Source of the DNA: Gamsiella multidivaricata
Lineage: Eukaryota > Mortierellomycota > Mortierellomycetes > Mortierellales > Mortierellaceae
Direction: 5' to 3'
DNA length: 64,000 nucleotides
NCBI RefSeq assembly: GCF_025024155.1
Contig: NW_026251735.1
Coordinates: 248,001-312,000 of the forward strand
How positions within the stretch are numbered: the stretch's first letter is position 1; every line of letters starts with the position of its first letter. The notes beneath the pieces were generated by a model. That model ran no database searches. It saw nothing but the letters and a program-made list of their open reading frames with translations, and had not been told where the DNA came from. Positions 34,798-46,461 of this stretch are shown here, in pieces. A program made the position numbers and the translations under genes.

Positions 34798-35184
34798 TAA
34801 ATATGGGATTAATGAACTGATCATGAGTGGGAAAGGACCTGTGCTTGCAGAGTGGAATATGAAGGGTTGGAAGGAGTTTGAGATGTCACAGGCTTTACTT
34901 GAATGTGTCCAGTGGGATACGCAAACGCTAATGGTAGGAAGGAAGCCATATCTATTTCACTGAAGGCGATAGGGGATAGGGACTGAGATCCTCAACGATT
35001 ACGACGACCGCATCTTTAATGAGAGACAACAAGGTGGAAGAGCCCAAGTGGTTGATATCCAGCCACTGATTGAATCAATCTAAATCAAAGCCTTTTGCTC
35101 GCGCAACACAGCAAGCTCGCGATAAAGTTCCACAACTCTGCCTTTGCTCCAGCTCGCATCGCATCAATCATTCCTTCATTCAGC

Positions 35185-36762
35185 ATGAGCAACCCTCTCG
35201 ACCTGCCCGAGATTCTCGGATTGATCGCTAGCTACCTCAGCATTAAGGACATTCGTACTTGCGTGCGAGTGCAAAAGTCATGGAGGTCCACCTTCGAGCC
35301 CCTTCTATGGCATACCTTCATCTATCCGTCCTCCACAAAACAAAAGCCAAAGCTCGTCCTGGTAAGACAGAATGCCGAGCATATTCGCAGCTTGGTCATC
35401 GATAGAACGGAGCCAACGTATCTCGCGACAGTCTTCCGCTCGTGCCGCCAGCTGGAGGAGATCATCGTACGGTGCCATTTTTCAGAGCTTGGTAGACCAT
35501 CTGCCGCCAAGGATACCATGTGGTCCTGTTTCCAGGAAATGGTCCGAGAGAACCGTAACCTGCGAGCGATTGTACTCGAACGCACTTCTGACTTTGGGTA
35601 TCGGCCCTTGCCACGACACAGGCTTTTGCAAGCCCTTCAAGCCTGTTCCAAGCTTGAGGTTCTACAGACTGCAGAGTGTCAGTTCAACAGCAACTTGTCG
35701 CAGAGTTACTTCCAGGCCATCTCGCCCAACGTGAAGCGACTTTCTTCCGTTCTTGACTCTTTTCAAGGCTTCAAAGTGCCAAGAAACCTTGTCTTTCCAA
35801 ACGTTCGACACCTCGATCTTAGAAATGCCAAGATGCCATCCCGCACTCAACTCTTTTGGATCGGCTGCTTTCCTAACCTAGAGTCGCTCACCTGGGAGCT
35901 AGATCGTTCGGTTCCGACCACGCGATTCTGTCAGCTCCTATCCGGGTGTTCTCAGCTGAAGGCTCTTGGTCTGGTGATCCCTAATGGCGCCGATGCTATG
36001 ACGGAGGCCCTCGCGGTGGCCCCACCTCTCGAGAGACTGTTACTGGGAGGATCCGGCTTCAAGTTTCCGTCGTTTCAAACTCTTAAACGCCACGCCTTGA
36101 CGGTCAAGGAAATTGATCTGCAGTACCTATGGAATGTCACCAGTGCTTTGGTTCAAGAGATCCTATGCTTATGCCCAAACCTGGAAAGCATCACCGCCGA
36201 GGACTTGAACTATCGCGACATTGTCAAGGGACCGTGGGCGTGTCGTAATCTGCGCAAATTCGATGTGGGAATCAGTGTCGATCGTGGCTCTATGAATGCC
36301 GAGCAGCTCCATACACTAAACCAATATGTGTACAGACGTTTGGCCGAGTTGAAAAACCTGCAGTGCCTCTCGATCTGTAACAACGGTTGCGGTTGGGAGG
36401 GCAGTGTATATTCATTGAACAGAATGATGAAAGTGTCGTCCAATGCAGGATTTGAACAGCTCCAGGCGCTGAAGGACCTCAGGCTCTTTAGCTGCAAGCT
36501 TGCGTTCGACGAGACGCTTATCATAGACGAGGGGGAGCAATTGGTTCAGTGGATGATCAATCATTGGAAGCGCCTCGAGGTCGTGGAAATAACGCTTAAG
36601 GTCTCGAATCACGATTATGCGAATCTGAACCCCATGAGAAGGAAGCTGCGCAGGATGCTAAGAGCCCGAGATATCCAGGTCATTGATTCGAAAAAGTCGG
36701 CCGAGTATACCTGTGATTTTGCAGGTGATTTTGAGGACGATAATATCGAGGTTCGCATGTGA
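35185..36762 (+). CDS. F-box/LRR protein
   Basis: Single-exon gene of 525 residues starting at the ATG at 35185. The upstream in-frame extension to 35095 has no ATG before this one. The F-box is at residues 1-45: NPLDLPEILGLIASYLSIKD then IRTCVRVQKSWRSTFEPLLW. Leucine-rich segments follow (LEEIIVRCHF, LRAIVLERTS, LEVLQTAECQ, VRHLDLRNAK, LESLTWELDR, LKALGLVIP, NLESITAEDLNYRDIVKGP, LQCLSICNNG, LKDLRLFSCK, RLEVVEITLK). It would act as a substrate receptor of an SCF ubiquitin ligase; the target is unknown. Two decayed relatives lie downstream (37.2 kb and 41.3-42.1 kb), so this locus is a local F-box expansion in which this copy is intact. Confidence 0.87.
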   Translation: MSNPLDLPEILGLIASYLSIKDIRTCVRVQKSWRSTFEPLLWHTFIYPSSTKQKPKLVLVRQNAEHIRSLVIDRTEPTYLATVFRSCRQLEEIIVRCHFSELGRPSAAKDTMWSCFQEMVRENRNLRAIVLERTSDFGYRPLPRHRLLQALQACSKLEVLQTAECQFNSNLSQSYFQAISPNVKRLSSVLDSFQGFKVPRNLVFPNVRHLDLRNAKMPSRTQLFWIGCFPNLESLTWELDRSVPTTRFCQLLSGCSQLKALGLVIPNGADAMTEALAVAPPLERLLLGGSGFKFPSFQTLKRHALTVKEIDLQYLWNVTSALVQEILCLCPNLESITAEDLNYRDIVKGPWACRNLRKFDVGISVDRGSMNAEQLHTLNQYVYRRLAELKNLQCLSICNNGCGWEGSVYSLNRMMKVSSNAGFEQLQALKDLRLFSCKLAFDETLIIDEGEQLVQWMINHWKRLEVVEITLKVSNHDYANLNPMRRKLRRMLRARDIQVIDSKKSAEYTCDFAGDFEDDNIEVRM

Positions 36763-37194
36763 GTTTCATATGTCCCTGAACGTGTGATGTGAGTTGCACA
36801 TTGCAGTCAAATGAGGGATGCTGTGTCCCAGGATCGTATCCAGCAACTCTTTAGCTACCAAAGTTACAAAGGAATTTTCGAATATACTTGGCAAATTGAC
36901 ATGAGTTGGGTGGCTAATTTGTGCTGTGCAATTCCTGGCACACAAGGGTGGTAAACTTTATCGGCTCCAGTTTTTTTTTTTACTACTTACAACTCCATTC
37001 TCATCTCCTCTTCTCATAACACCTGGCATGAACTACATAATTAAGCCGCCAGAAATCCTCACCTCAGTACCAACAACGTTTTGCCCTAAATTTGAGTATG
37101 CAAGCTGCGGAAAGCCGCATTCGAGCCTTCGCTCTGGTTAACGTATGTCTGCAAAGACGCACACCAGGCACCGCAGTTAAGTTCCATTTTGACT

Positions 37195-37690
37195 AAGAGG
37201 AACGCGTACTGTATTCTCGCTAGGAAGTGTGGTATGAAGATGTTGTCCAGTAATCATGGCCTGTGAGGACCTTCATCACTTCAATGTGGGCATCGGTGAT
37301 AACTATGGTCTGATGGGCAGAATGAATCTTTACGAAAGGAGCTAGCAAGTGTAAAGGCTTCTGGCGGAGTTAACGATCTGTGGCGCCTCTCGATTTGTTA
37401 CCCCGAGAGTTATGAGTGTGAATCAAGCACGCTGGACAGGGCGCTAAGGCTGCCGTTGGAGGAGGATGCTGGGATGGCGGAAGACGTTGAGGCAACTTGA
37501 GCGCTTTAATTGTAAGCGTGCGCTTGACGGGGTATTGTTGAATAGTGAATATATGAAAATATTTTTTGCATGGCGGAACGCCAAGTCTTTTGAAGGATTG
37601 AAGGGACATCTGAACGAAGATCAGATGAATTCACAAATGTTAAGTGTATCAGTATGGCTAGCTCATATCATCACTATCTAACGTGGGATA
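37195..37690 (+). pseudogene. decayed F-box/LRR paralogue fragment
   Basis: Scattered frames match the C-terminal part of the intact F-box/LRR gene at 35185. ACEDLHHFNVGIGD near 37259-37300 corresponds to ACRNLRKFDVGISV. LWRLSICYPESYECESSTLD near 37378-37437 corresponds to LQCLSICNNGCGWEGSVYSL, followed by a Leu/Lys segment like the 'LRLFSCK' region. Stops and frameshifts separate the pieces. Only the 3' third is recognisable. This is a local duplicate that has lost coding capacity. Confidence 0.6.
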
Positions 37691-37699
37691 TCAAGGAGC

Positions 37700-39453
37700 T
37701 TTTGGTAATAAGTTTCATGGCGTACACTCTAAAATACGCGGCTGGGCAGCAAAGCAAAGGTTTTTTGGCCTCCTGAGCGCTGGATCAAAGTTCGCGATGC
37801 GGACGAAATTATGGACGCTCTTTGTGTCTGATCTTTAGCATTGGGTTGAATATTTAACAGATTGGTCAAAGTTGGCGCGGCTGACTACGATAACAGCTAC
37901 TCTAGTTCTAAAAGCTTAGATGACCTTGCGCGCGAAATCTAGTCCTGTTTGATAACACTTCAAGGCACGAAGCATGAGCATAAGTCCACTGTGCTGCTGG
38001 CCATTTTAGCTGAATTCGTTGGAGCAGCAGATAATGTGACACTGTAACAGACAGCACAGTAGATGTCTACACATAACAAAGAAAGTGAGAATAAACAGGA
38101 GTGAGCGAAAAAGAACTCGGGCTGCTTGCACGGTTGGTCAATTCCTTTTTGTGTGCTTCTGTGGAGGAGGATTGAGTTCAAGGAGCCCTGTTAAGGGGTC
38201 ATCCTGATGGACGCACCTGAGACGGAGGCCTTTTTCTGCCCTTTGCTCGTCCTCCCCTCTCTTCCTTTCGTTGCCTAATCGAGCCATCGAGCCTTGCCCT
38301 TACTTCACTTTCCATAATCGTAAGTACCCTTTCCGGCAAACAATTGTCGGCCACTTTTGGACAACGCACAACGCTTCATCGTTTGCATGCAACCGCGCCC
38401 TGGTTCGTATAAAATCACCTCATTCCCTCTTTTCTTTGGCCACATCCACTTTTCGATCGCAAGACAACCCCGGTCCATCACACTCCATCTCACTGCAAAC
38501 ACAACACGCATCACGCATCACATTTCAAAACAGCAAGGCACAGTTGTTTTTCGTAATCCCTTCTGGTTCTTGTCTGACTGGATGGAAGCATGAATACAGC
38601 TGGTGGCAAGTGCTTTTGCAAATATAGGTCTCCCGCTTCTTTGTAACACCCGAAACCACATTATCTGTTGGAAACAAATAGAAGGCCACGTAACAATAAG
38701 CATTGAAGGAGAGATAATCATCCCGTCAGACTATGAGACGAGGCGCATGGGATTGTGCTGCGGAAACAAGAGAAGGATCTTGGCGCCGAGAGGTGGCAGG
38801 CATTGGGGTGGTTGATATATGGACCAACACTCCACAGCGGTGCTGCAGTCTGTGTGTGGGATTCTCCTTTCTCGCACTTCGCCACGGTCATTGTTCTTCT
38901 CATATTGCCCATTTATGGAATTCAATGCTGGCGAAGTACTTTTGGTGTCGATCCTTGTTCAATCTCTTTGCCATCTTTGAAGGACTTTGTAGTCCCCCCC
39001 CTTCACTCGTCGTTTGTTGCTACGCTTTGCCTGGTATGAGAGATGGTGTGATAGGTCAAAATGTGGAACTTGCTCATGAAAAATGAGATGAGGGCGGAAA
39101 AAAAAATGGCGCAACAAACTGAAGTGTTCTAATACCCTGTGAAAAAATGAACAAAAGGATGCAATGAAGATGGCTATGTGCATGGCGGAAGGTTTGTGGG
39201 ACTGATAGCAATCCATGGTATAAGTAGCTGGTAGAGCGCCTTGCAATTCATGCAGCTTCAGGGACCCTCCGTGGCCCCCATGAAAGCGAGCACATCTCTT
39301 TTATTAAGATTTGTGATAAGCCAACTTTTCTTCCTTCACGTCATATCGAACCCTCAGACTGACGCAGCGCCTGATCCACTCATATAGGACGCATCTAAAC
39401 AAACAACCCGAATCAACCCAACTCTCAAGGATACCGTTGCAATCACGACGACC
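37700..39453. other. intergenic upstream of the MADS-box gene
   Basis: About 1.7 kb with no recognised gene. Several open frames at 38271-39086 overlap one another in different frames, and none has family features. The last 130 bp (39330-39453) look like a promoter/leader: pyrimidine- and A-rich with CAACCCAACTCTC before the ATG. A tRNA-A-box-like word at 39223-39238 lacks a matching B box. Confidence 0.4.
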
Positions 39454-40523
39454 ATGAGCACAAAACGAAACCAGGCGACTACAATTGGCACTAACGGTGG
39501 ACAGGACCGTACTTCAGGGGAAGGTGGAGACGATCATATCGACAAGAAGTTCAAGCAGGTTCACGGCGACGGTGACGAAGATGATGAGGAAGACGACGAA
39601 GAGGAGGCTCCCAAGAGCGGCAAGCGTGCTGGACGAAGAAAGATTAAGATCGAGTACATTGAGGACAAGAGCAGACGCCATATCACCTTTTCCAAGCGCA
39701 AGTCAGGCATCATGAAGAAGGTACGGCGATATTGCTATCATGTCCTGTTCCTTGACGTGGGGTATTTATTCAAATGACAATATGGCTCATGGCAACACAT
39801 AATATCGACGGACGTTATGTTTTTCATAGGCCTATGAGTTGAGTACGTTAACCGGAACCCAGGTGCTTCTGCTGGTTGTGTCGGAAACCGGATTGGTTTA
39901 CACATTTACTACACCCAAGCTGCAGCCGTTGGTAACCAAGGCTGAGGGCAAAAATCTGATTCAAGCCTGCCTGCATGCGCCCGACAAGGAGGCCACTCCC
40001 GTAAGCTTCGTTTGTTAAGCTGCTTTTAGTTGCTTTTATAGTTCGACGGTGTTTATGATGACTGATGGTTTTGTTTTCCTTTCATTCTGCTTGACTATTT
40101 TTTTAGGAACAGTACCCCAACAACGAACAGGAGGGCTCGCCCACAGCAGGATCAGGAGACGAAGACAACGATCAAAATTCGTCTTCGCCTGTCCAGCCCC
40201 CAATCCCATCGCCTCAGCAACAGCAGCAATCGATTCCGCAAAACGCTACGTACTCTGGACCGTCAGGCATCCCCATGTATCCTGCGCCATACAGTCACAT
40301 CCCTTACCCTGCGCAGGCTCCTGGTCAGGCACCACCGTACAGCTACCCTAACATGGGCATGCCTTATCAGACAGGACCTCCCCCTTCCAATCCTAATGGT
40401 CCACCTCCTGCTCATCCATCTTCGCAGTACTGGGCACCATCACCCCAACAGCAGCAAGCACAGCAGGCAGTCGGATCAGGAGCACCACCTGCACCCTCAA
40501 AAGGCGCACGAGCAGACAAGTGA
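39454..40523 (+). CDS. MADS-box transcription factor (SRF/Mcm1 type)
   Basis: Type I (SRF-like) MADS-domain regulator of 284 residues. Exons are 39454-39720, 39830-40000 and 40107-40523, each a whole number of codons. The N-terminus is acidic (DEDDEEDDEEEAP). The MADS domain spans about residues 58-118: GRRKIKIEYIEDKSRRHITF, then SKRKSGIMKKAYELSTLTGT, then VLLLVVSETGLVYTFTTPKL, which is very close to yeast Mcm1 and animal SRF, including the SRF-style EYIEDK. The first intron splits the domain after KSGIMKK. The C-terminal half is Pro/Gln/Tyr-rich, a likely activation region. It binds CArG-type sites as a dimer and usually works with partner factors in cell-cycle and mating control; its targets here are unknown. 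Confidence 0.95.
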
Positions 40524-40658
40524 GGATGAGGATCGATAGGCGCTTCCGAGGAATACAAGCAGAAGGAAAAAAGAGCAAAAAAAGAAAAGAAAAAAACATA
40601 CTGCGGCGGATTTGATGAAGCTGGATATATGAATTGAACAGCGGACAATCACAGTTGT

Positions 40659-40664
40659 AATAAA
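40659..40664 (+). terminator. polyadenylation signal of the MADS-box gene
   Basis: AATAAA 135 bp after the stop at 40523. Confidence 0.45.
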
Positions 40665-41269
40665 AGCAATTTTTCAGTGTCACAGCATTGGACAACAGAA
40701 GAGCATGGAGATGTGATGTGAACTCACACACCCCGCACACGAAATTAGTGGTGAGACATTTCGGCTTTATCAGTCAGTCAGTTTGTTCGATGCGTGTAGC
40801 TTCCCCCTCCATCTTGTCATTGGCCTCCTTGCGTTGGATTCCATTACTGCATTCTGGAAAATAGAGTTATTGACTCCTACTCTTTCTTTTAGCGTTCACC
40901 TCACATGGGATCGCGACCAGAGATCTCGCGCTACATCGTCTCCATGGACATCTTTTTCATGCACTTGAATCGGCAACCCATGGAGAGCCACGTTCCAACT
41001 CCCTTCTTTGGAGCACATCCACCGCTGTGTCCGTAATACCACGGAAATCAAGTCTTGTAGAACGCATGCCACATTTGCAGTCTGATCGTCAAGGGTATGG
41101 ACACCTCCGACCGTCGACTGGAAGAGTATTCGGCGGCATTCTGCAAAGGCCGAAATAAGCCAGTTCAGCGCTTCAAGGATTGGATGTGACCATGTATTGT
41201 GGAGTCGACCGAGAACAACCCTCAATAGCGGAAAGCCGCTATTACTCATGGAACAGAGTCACCGGGCGT

Positions 41270-42075
41270 ACTCGCTTCCAGGTTCTTGAAGGCCCTAAGT
41301 TCGTACCTGAAATTAGAGCTCCCGGAAACTAAATGGCGTTATTGGACATGAACCTCAGTTAGGATTGTATTCAGGGCCTCCCCATGCAACCAACTCGGAG
41401 GAGATCGTGGATTCCAACAATATAGGACGGCCCAACCTTCCTGTGATTGGGGCGTCTAGAGATGCGCATGCTCGTTGTCTCGGTCGAGACGCGCAACTCT
41501 CCTAGAAGACATATTATCCCAACCTGATCTTGCTTCCCCTGGAAAGATCTAAACAGGATTCCGACCGTTGATTCTCCAAGCTTCTCGCCGAGACCTTGAA
41601 TTATCAGGAGATTGTCACGTAGCTATGGGTGTGCAGGAACTTGCGCGAATCCACTGTTGGCATCCGTATCGAGCAAGAGGGATTTGGGATCGGTAACCCG
41701 TGCTGGAAAGTCCGCTATCAAGTGTATCAGCGTTTGACAGAGTTGAAGTAAACTCAGACATCTCTCGATTTGCAGCACCTTGGGTTGGATTGAGATCTCT
41801 GCAGCGCAGGAAAAGAGGCAGTCGGAAACACTAAAGCAGCCGCGGTATTCGCTCACATGGCATCCATGAACGAAATATTTTTTTCTTTCGAGCAAGGAGG
41901 GACCCCAGCGGGTCGAGTGGATCCTGCAACACTGGAAACAGCTTGAGAAACTGGAAGCGTCGCTTGGACCGCACACTACGATGCTCCCAGCTGGACCGCC
42001 GTCCGTCAATCGATGTTAGATTCGCTGAGGGCAAGGGAGGGAAGGAGGTTCTTAACAGTGACATTATGTTCGAGT
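41270..42075 (+). pseudogene. decayed F-box/LRR paralogue
   Basis: Co-linear with the C-terminal half of the intact gene at 35185. LLAETLNYQEIVT, then a stop, then LWVCRNLRESTVGIRIE (about 41578-41680) matches ITAEDLNYRDIVKGPWACRNLRKFDVGISV. YQVYQRLTELK (about 41718-41750) matches YVYRRLAELK. GPQRVEWILQHWKQLEKLEA (about 41902-41960) matches GEQLVQWMINHWKRLEVVEI. The upstream part (41270-41560) is weaker but in register (LEDILSQPDLAS versus VQEILCLCPNLES). At least two in-frame stops and several shifts make it non-functional. The stretch 40900-41260 before it is open for long distances in two frames but could not be matched. Confidence 0.72.
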
Positions 42076-43013
42076 TAATGGAACACAAGACAGCGGTCCT
42101 TACCAATGATGAAGGTTGATGGGAAAAGAAACAAGGGCAAAGGCGGTAGAGTGATGGGACGGATCAGGGGCAGTGGCCGTCAGTCATATAGCTGTCAATA
42201 AATACCATGGCTTCGGTATATTTGCGGATGCAGCCATCCTGAGGGGATAAACATCTTCACTTATGCTTCTGTCCAGGCTCCGGACTGTCCATGCTCCTTT
42301 TTCCATCATCATTCATTGTTCATGGCACCTTTTTTCTTAACGGGATCAAATGATACCCAATGGACAGGGGTTTCTTATAGTCCTGGCGAAAATATTGTAC
42401 GAGTTAAAATGTAGTATAAAATGCCAGCGCGTTGAGGCAACCCATATTCGTTTTCAGCTCACCATAACCCACGCTTAGGCATTATTCGACGTGTGTCGGA
42501 GTTTGCTCGACTCTAACACGGAAAGAATGCTATAGCGACTGTTTTAGCCATCACCTTCCTCGATGAGTCTTATCGTCGGCCTATGCCGATGTCTTGACCT
42601 TTCATCGCACTTCAATGCCATTCTAATACTGGAACGGCATCCTTGTAGCACATCATAGTAACCTTACTCATTGTCGAAGGGTCGGACGAAATTTAAAGCC
42701 GCACTTTGATTCACACATTATAAAAGATAGTGAGATCAAAAGAGATAGACCCAACCCCAGGCAACCCTTGAGCACTGGAACCTGCACATGTCTGTTTAAA
42801 GAGAGTGTATTTCCGTTCGCTGCTTTAAGAATAATAACGCGTCTTGAAGTGAGTCAGCCAAACAAAAGCATGGAGGCATTTCTCCATCGCAGTTTGTTGA
42901 TTTATTGGTCTATAGCACTATAGCCTGCCATACTCGAACCAAGTGCTAATATAATATATATCTCCAAATACTCGTGTAAAAAAAGAAAAGACAGGCATGA
43001 ATAAGACGCGCAT
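42076..43013. other. intergenic, nothing recognised
   Basis: About 0.9 kb downstream of the F-box relic. It contains stop-rich sequence in all frames and an AT-rich stretch (ATATAATATATAT, about 42949-42962) just beyond the 3' end of the small minus-strand gene. Confidence 0.4.
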
Positions 43014-43304
43014 TTATTCATCGCGTTTGATTTGGGCAGGATCGATGCCATAGCGTTTCATGAAGGCGAAGATGGTTGCTTCCGAAACACGGAATCCGAA
43101 CCCACCAAAGCTGTACGTATTCAAGTCAAGGTAGGACCCTCCGCCATCTGCGCTCACTTTCTCACAAATCCCATTGACAGTCTCGGTTGCCTCGCTGCTC
43201 CACGCCAGGCGCTTGTCAACGACCGCCAAGAAATACCCAGACATTCCTTGGTCGTAGCCCCACGCGATGTTGATTTCGCCTTCTTTTTTCTCGTATCGCA
43301 CCAT
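43014..43304 (-). CDS. small conserved-looking 96-residue protein
   Basis: Complete frame from ATG at 43304 to stop at 43014. The composition is that of a compact soluble domain: INIAWGYDQGMSGYFLAVVD, LAWSSEATETVNGICEKVSA, GGGSYLDLNTYSFGGFGFRV, then SEATIFAFMKRYGIDPAQIK. The 'WGYDxxxGYFLxVxD' and 'MxxYGxDxxxI' elements resemble small uncharacterised proteins I associate with bacteria and some fungi, but I cannot name a family. There is no signal peptide or membrane segment. A possible leader with an intron lies upstream (43305-43780), where a CT/A-rich region would fit a minus-strand 5' UTR. Probably a real gene; the function is unknown. Confidence 0.6.
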   Translation of the reverse strand: MVRYEKKEGEINIAWGYDQGMSGYFLAVVDKRLAWSSEATETVNGICEKVSADGGGSYLDLNTYSFGGFGFRVSEATIFAFMKRYGIDPAQIKRDE

Positions 43305-46300
43305 GGAATAGGACCTTGTGATGAAAGGAAAATCAGGTCAGAGGACTCTAGTAGATAGCCAAGGAGATGAAGAGGTTCCACGGATAGGCTAGGCAGAGGA
43401 GGTTTCCGAAGGACAGGGGCAGGAGATGACAGAGATGACAAAGAAACCAGAGAGGCCTGAGACGTAGTAGGGGGGCTATCGAGGCTGTCTTATATAAATA
43501 GAAGTGCTGTGGGACTTGTAGAAGACAGTTTGGGAGAGACCGAGACGACATGAGAAAAGAAAAAAAAAAAAGAAGGGTTGGACCATGGAGATCCTGCTCT
43601 CGACTTTTATATGCATGGTCATGACCCGTGAAATTCTTCTTGCATAAGAAAAAGAGTTGTACACGCACAGCAGCATTTTTCCGCAATAGATTTCTGATAT
43701 GTAGACTAGCAAAGCTGTCGTACCCTGAAAGAAAAGACAGAGAGGCGAGGACGAAGAACAAACACCAGGTCACACAAACCCCCGAAAGAAATCGGTTTAG
43801 AAGGACCGAGGCTGGTCAATACCGCGTGTGTGTAATCTGTGCATGTGCATGCGTACGGTATGCGAGGAACAGATTTGATGGCACAATCGGAAGCTTTGTT
43901 TTCTTTGCAGATAAAGACTTGTCTGTAAAAAAAAAAAAAAAGAAAGCGTCGAAGGATTGTGTCAAGAGTGCGTGTCGCATCGATGCGAAGAGACAGTTTG
44001 GATACCCTTTAAGGGGCCGAGATTTGAGTTGGGGGAGAATGCTGAATCAGAAATGCGTTCAAGGGGGTTTTCGAAAAAAAGAGATTTTGCACTTGCTTCT
44101 CGCTGATTTTTTTTTTTTGGCTGGGGAGGAGAATTAAAAAAGATGGAGTGAAAAGGTGACGGAGGCCCAAAATTGAACGCATTTCTAGTTTAACTTAATC
44201 TTCATCCTCACGTGCTCCTACACACTGCACTGCACATTGTACCCTATGGACTTGATGGTGTCAAGCCCTAGACAGCGTGCGCGCGGGCTTCATTCCACTT
44301 TTAGCCGTGTTACTTTACTGATTTACCAGTATCAAAGTACATACCTCAAATCACTCCCCACGAATGCGTTGAGAGTGGAGCTGTCCCACAGTGTGAGTGA
44401 CCAAGGTGGTTACCACAGTGATTGGCTTTGCAGGGGATATGGAAGTCGTAAATGATCAGGCTGACCTCGGATCCTTTTTTCATCTACTTCTGAAGATGCG
44501 CCTCATAGGACACCAAGGCATTCATTTTGAAGGAATAAGACCCGAGTCCGGACTTGCTCGGGTGAATAGATGAGCTCTACTCCAGCCATATTAGCACCGC
44601 CAAGACCATCAATTGCATACCCACTCCGCCGACTAGCAATTGTCACCAAATCGATTTAAGCTCTCAGGAAGGCTACATCCGAAACATTGGAGTACAGAGC
44701 AATACTTTGGCCGGAACTTCACTTCAATTGCTGACCTGAAACCAAGAATCTGTGCGTATGGTCATCGTGATGACCCTATGTCTTATCGTATGGGTCTAAT
44801 GAGACGGTTCCTGGATAGCCGTGCGCTATTTGTTGTATAGCTTTATGTTGCCTTCAATGATGATGTGCTCTACGATCGATCCTGGTGCTACGCTATTGGC
44901 AGAGGAGAGGTCCGGAGATACCTTCAAGATGAATCCAAAGCCCATGGCCCTGCCAGCGGACTCTGTATGACGCATGTATGATTTCCATGGCACTTGAAAG
45001 ATTTATCGAGCATAAAGCGGAGAGGTGAACGTATACGCATTGGCATGATATTGTTTCTGAATTTTGCTTTTTTTTTTTCTTTTTTTTTTTCTCTTACCTC
45101 GTGTTTGTGCGCCGTCGAGTCGCGTCCTGCAGATAAGGATTGTCATTGAACAAATGAGTTGGCCCTGCATTTGGTCCATTCTGATCGTTCTGGAGGATGA
45201 TATATAGTTCTTTCAAGAGGCACGCGATCCACTCTCTTTGTCGAGACACTTCTTTCCATGTTGAGTTTCTATACTCTCTTCTTCATAGAGAAGGAATGAA
45301 ACACTCCTAGTATTTTTCTTTGTTTCATGCAAAAAGTCTCGAATACAAAACTCTTTCTATGAGAGGGTGAATCTGGTGGCACTACGGCATCAGATGAGAC
45401 TCGATGACCTTTTCGTCTCCATAGCCATTGCTGAGTGTCTGCAATCGAGTGTGGGATAAGGGGCCAGTCCGAGACATGCATTTACCACATGCTGCAATTT
45501 TTTTATTGTTCCTTCCCGCCAAATTCAAAAGAATGAAGAGTGATAATTGAAGGCGTTGGCTGAGGCGATATATGAAGTGCGTGGGCGGTGAAGCGTGGGA
45601 ATGGGTGGAGGCTGCCTCTAGTCTACTTTAGATTAGTTGAACCAGTGAAATGAGGCTGGGGCGGTATCTATCCAGGAAGCGGGCACTTTGCGGACGGTAC
45701 CTGCATGGTGCATGAATTGGAGATGGTATATGGGCAGATGTATATTGAGGTTGTTCATTTAGGGAGCGGACTGCAGCGCAGTTTAAGGGATAGCTGCACA
45801 ACATCTTCTACCCCGGATATTGTCCAAGACAACAATATATTCCCCGCGTGATATGTCTGTTTCGGACGCCATTCGAGGGATGGATATTAATGCGCCATAA
45901 TGACAGCGCATTTGCACCCATCGACTTTCTGTCTATCGCTGTGTGATTACCTACTCGTTCATTTGCATATGTGCATGACGATGACGATGGTGCTGATGAT
46001 GATGACTTTGGCCCTCGAGTCTATACTTTTCTGTCCACTGCATAAATTTTTCTTTCTCTTTTGTTTCCTTTCCCGCCAAAACCATTTTAAAGGTGCAACA
46101 CAGCCCCGCAGAGCAGTAAGAGAGAAGAGATCAGCCAACCACCAGCCACTTCTCTCTCTCTCTCTCTCTTCCTCTTCCTTTCTCTTTCGCTCTCCCCTCT
46201 CCGTCCTATCGCATCCCTTCTCCCCCACACTCCGTCTTTACACGTCCCATCCACTCTCCTTGCTTCCCTTCTTTCTCTCTCCCCTCCCCGCTTCTCCTTT

Positions 46301-46461
46301 CCCCCCCCTCCTCCTCCACATTTCCCTCCATTCCCTCGGATCTGATTGGGTTCCATTTCATACGCACGTACACGCGCCAGAACATACCTACACACCCACG
46401 CCGCCTACACTCACACCTCCATTGCTCGCCCTACTGCCGCCCTTCTTCCCTCTACCCACAC
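43305..46461. other. 3-kb intergenic region upstream of NF-YA
   Basis: No gene is recognised with confidence. The 43348-43773 minus frame begins with a signal-peptide-like stretch but runs through A/T homopolymers and is probably leader sequence of the small gene. The 44570-44840 plus strand has a loosely protein-like frame (HQIDLSSQEGYIRNIGVQSN) broken by stops. From about 46100 to 46460 the plus strand is almost purely pyrimidine with a (TC)n run at 46144-46170 and then CAC-rich sequence, typical of a long fungal 5' leader before the NF-YA start. Confidence 0.4.

Noticed and set aside
39223..39260. tRNA-like A box (GTAGCTGGTAGAGCGC)
   Set aside because: The downstream TTCAGGG does not make a proper T arm; no acceptor stem seen.
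43348..43773. Secreted protein with signal peptide on minus
   Set aside because: The frame crosses A/T homopolymers and has no domain; more likely leader sequence of the 96-residue gene.
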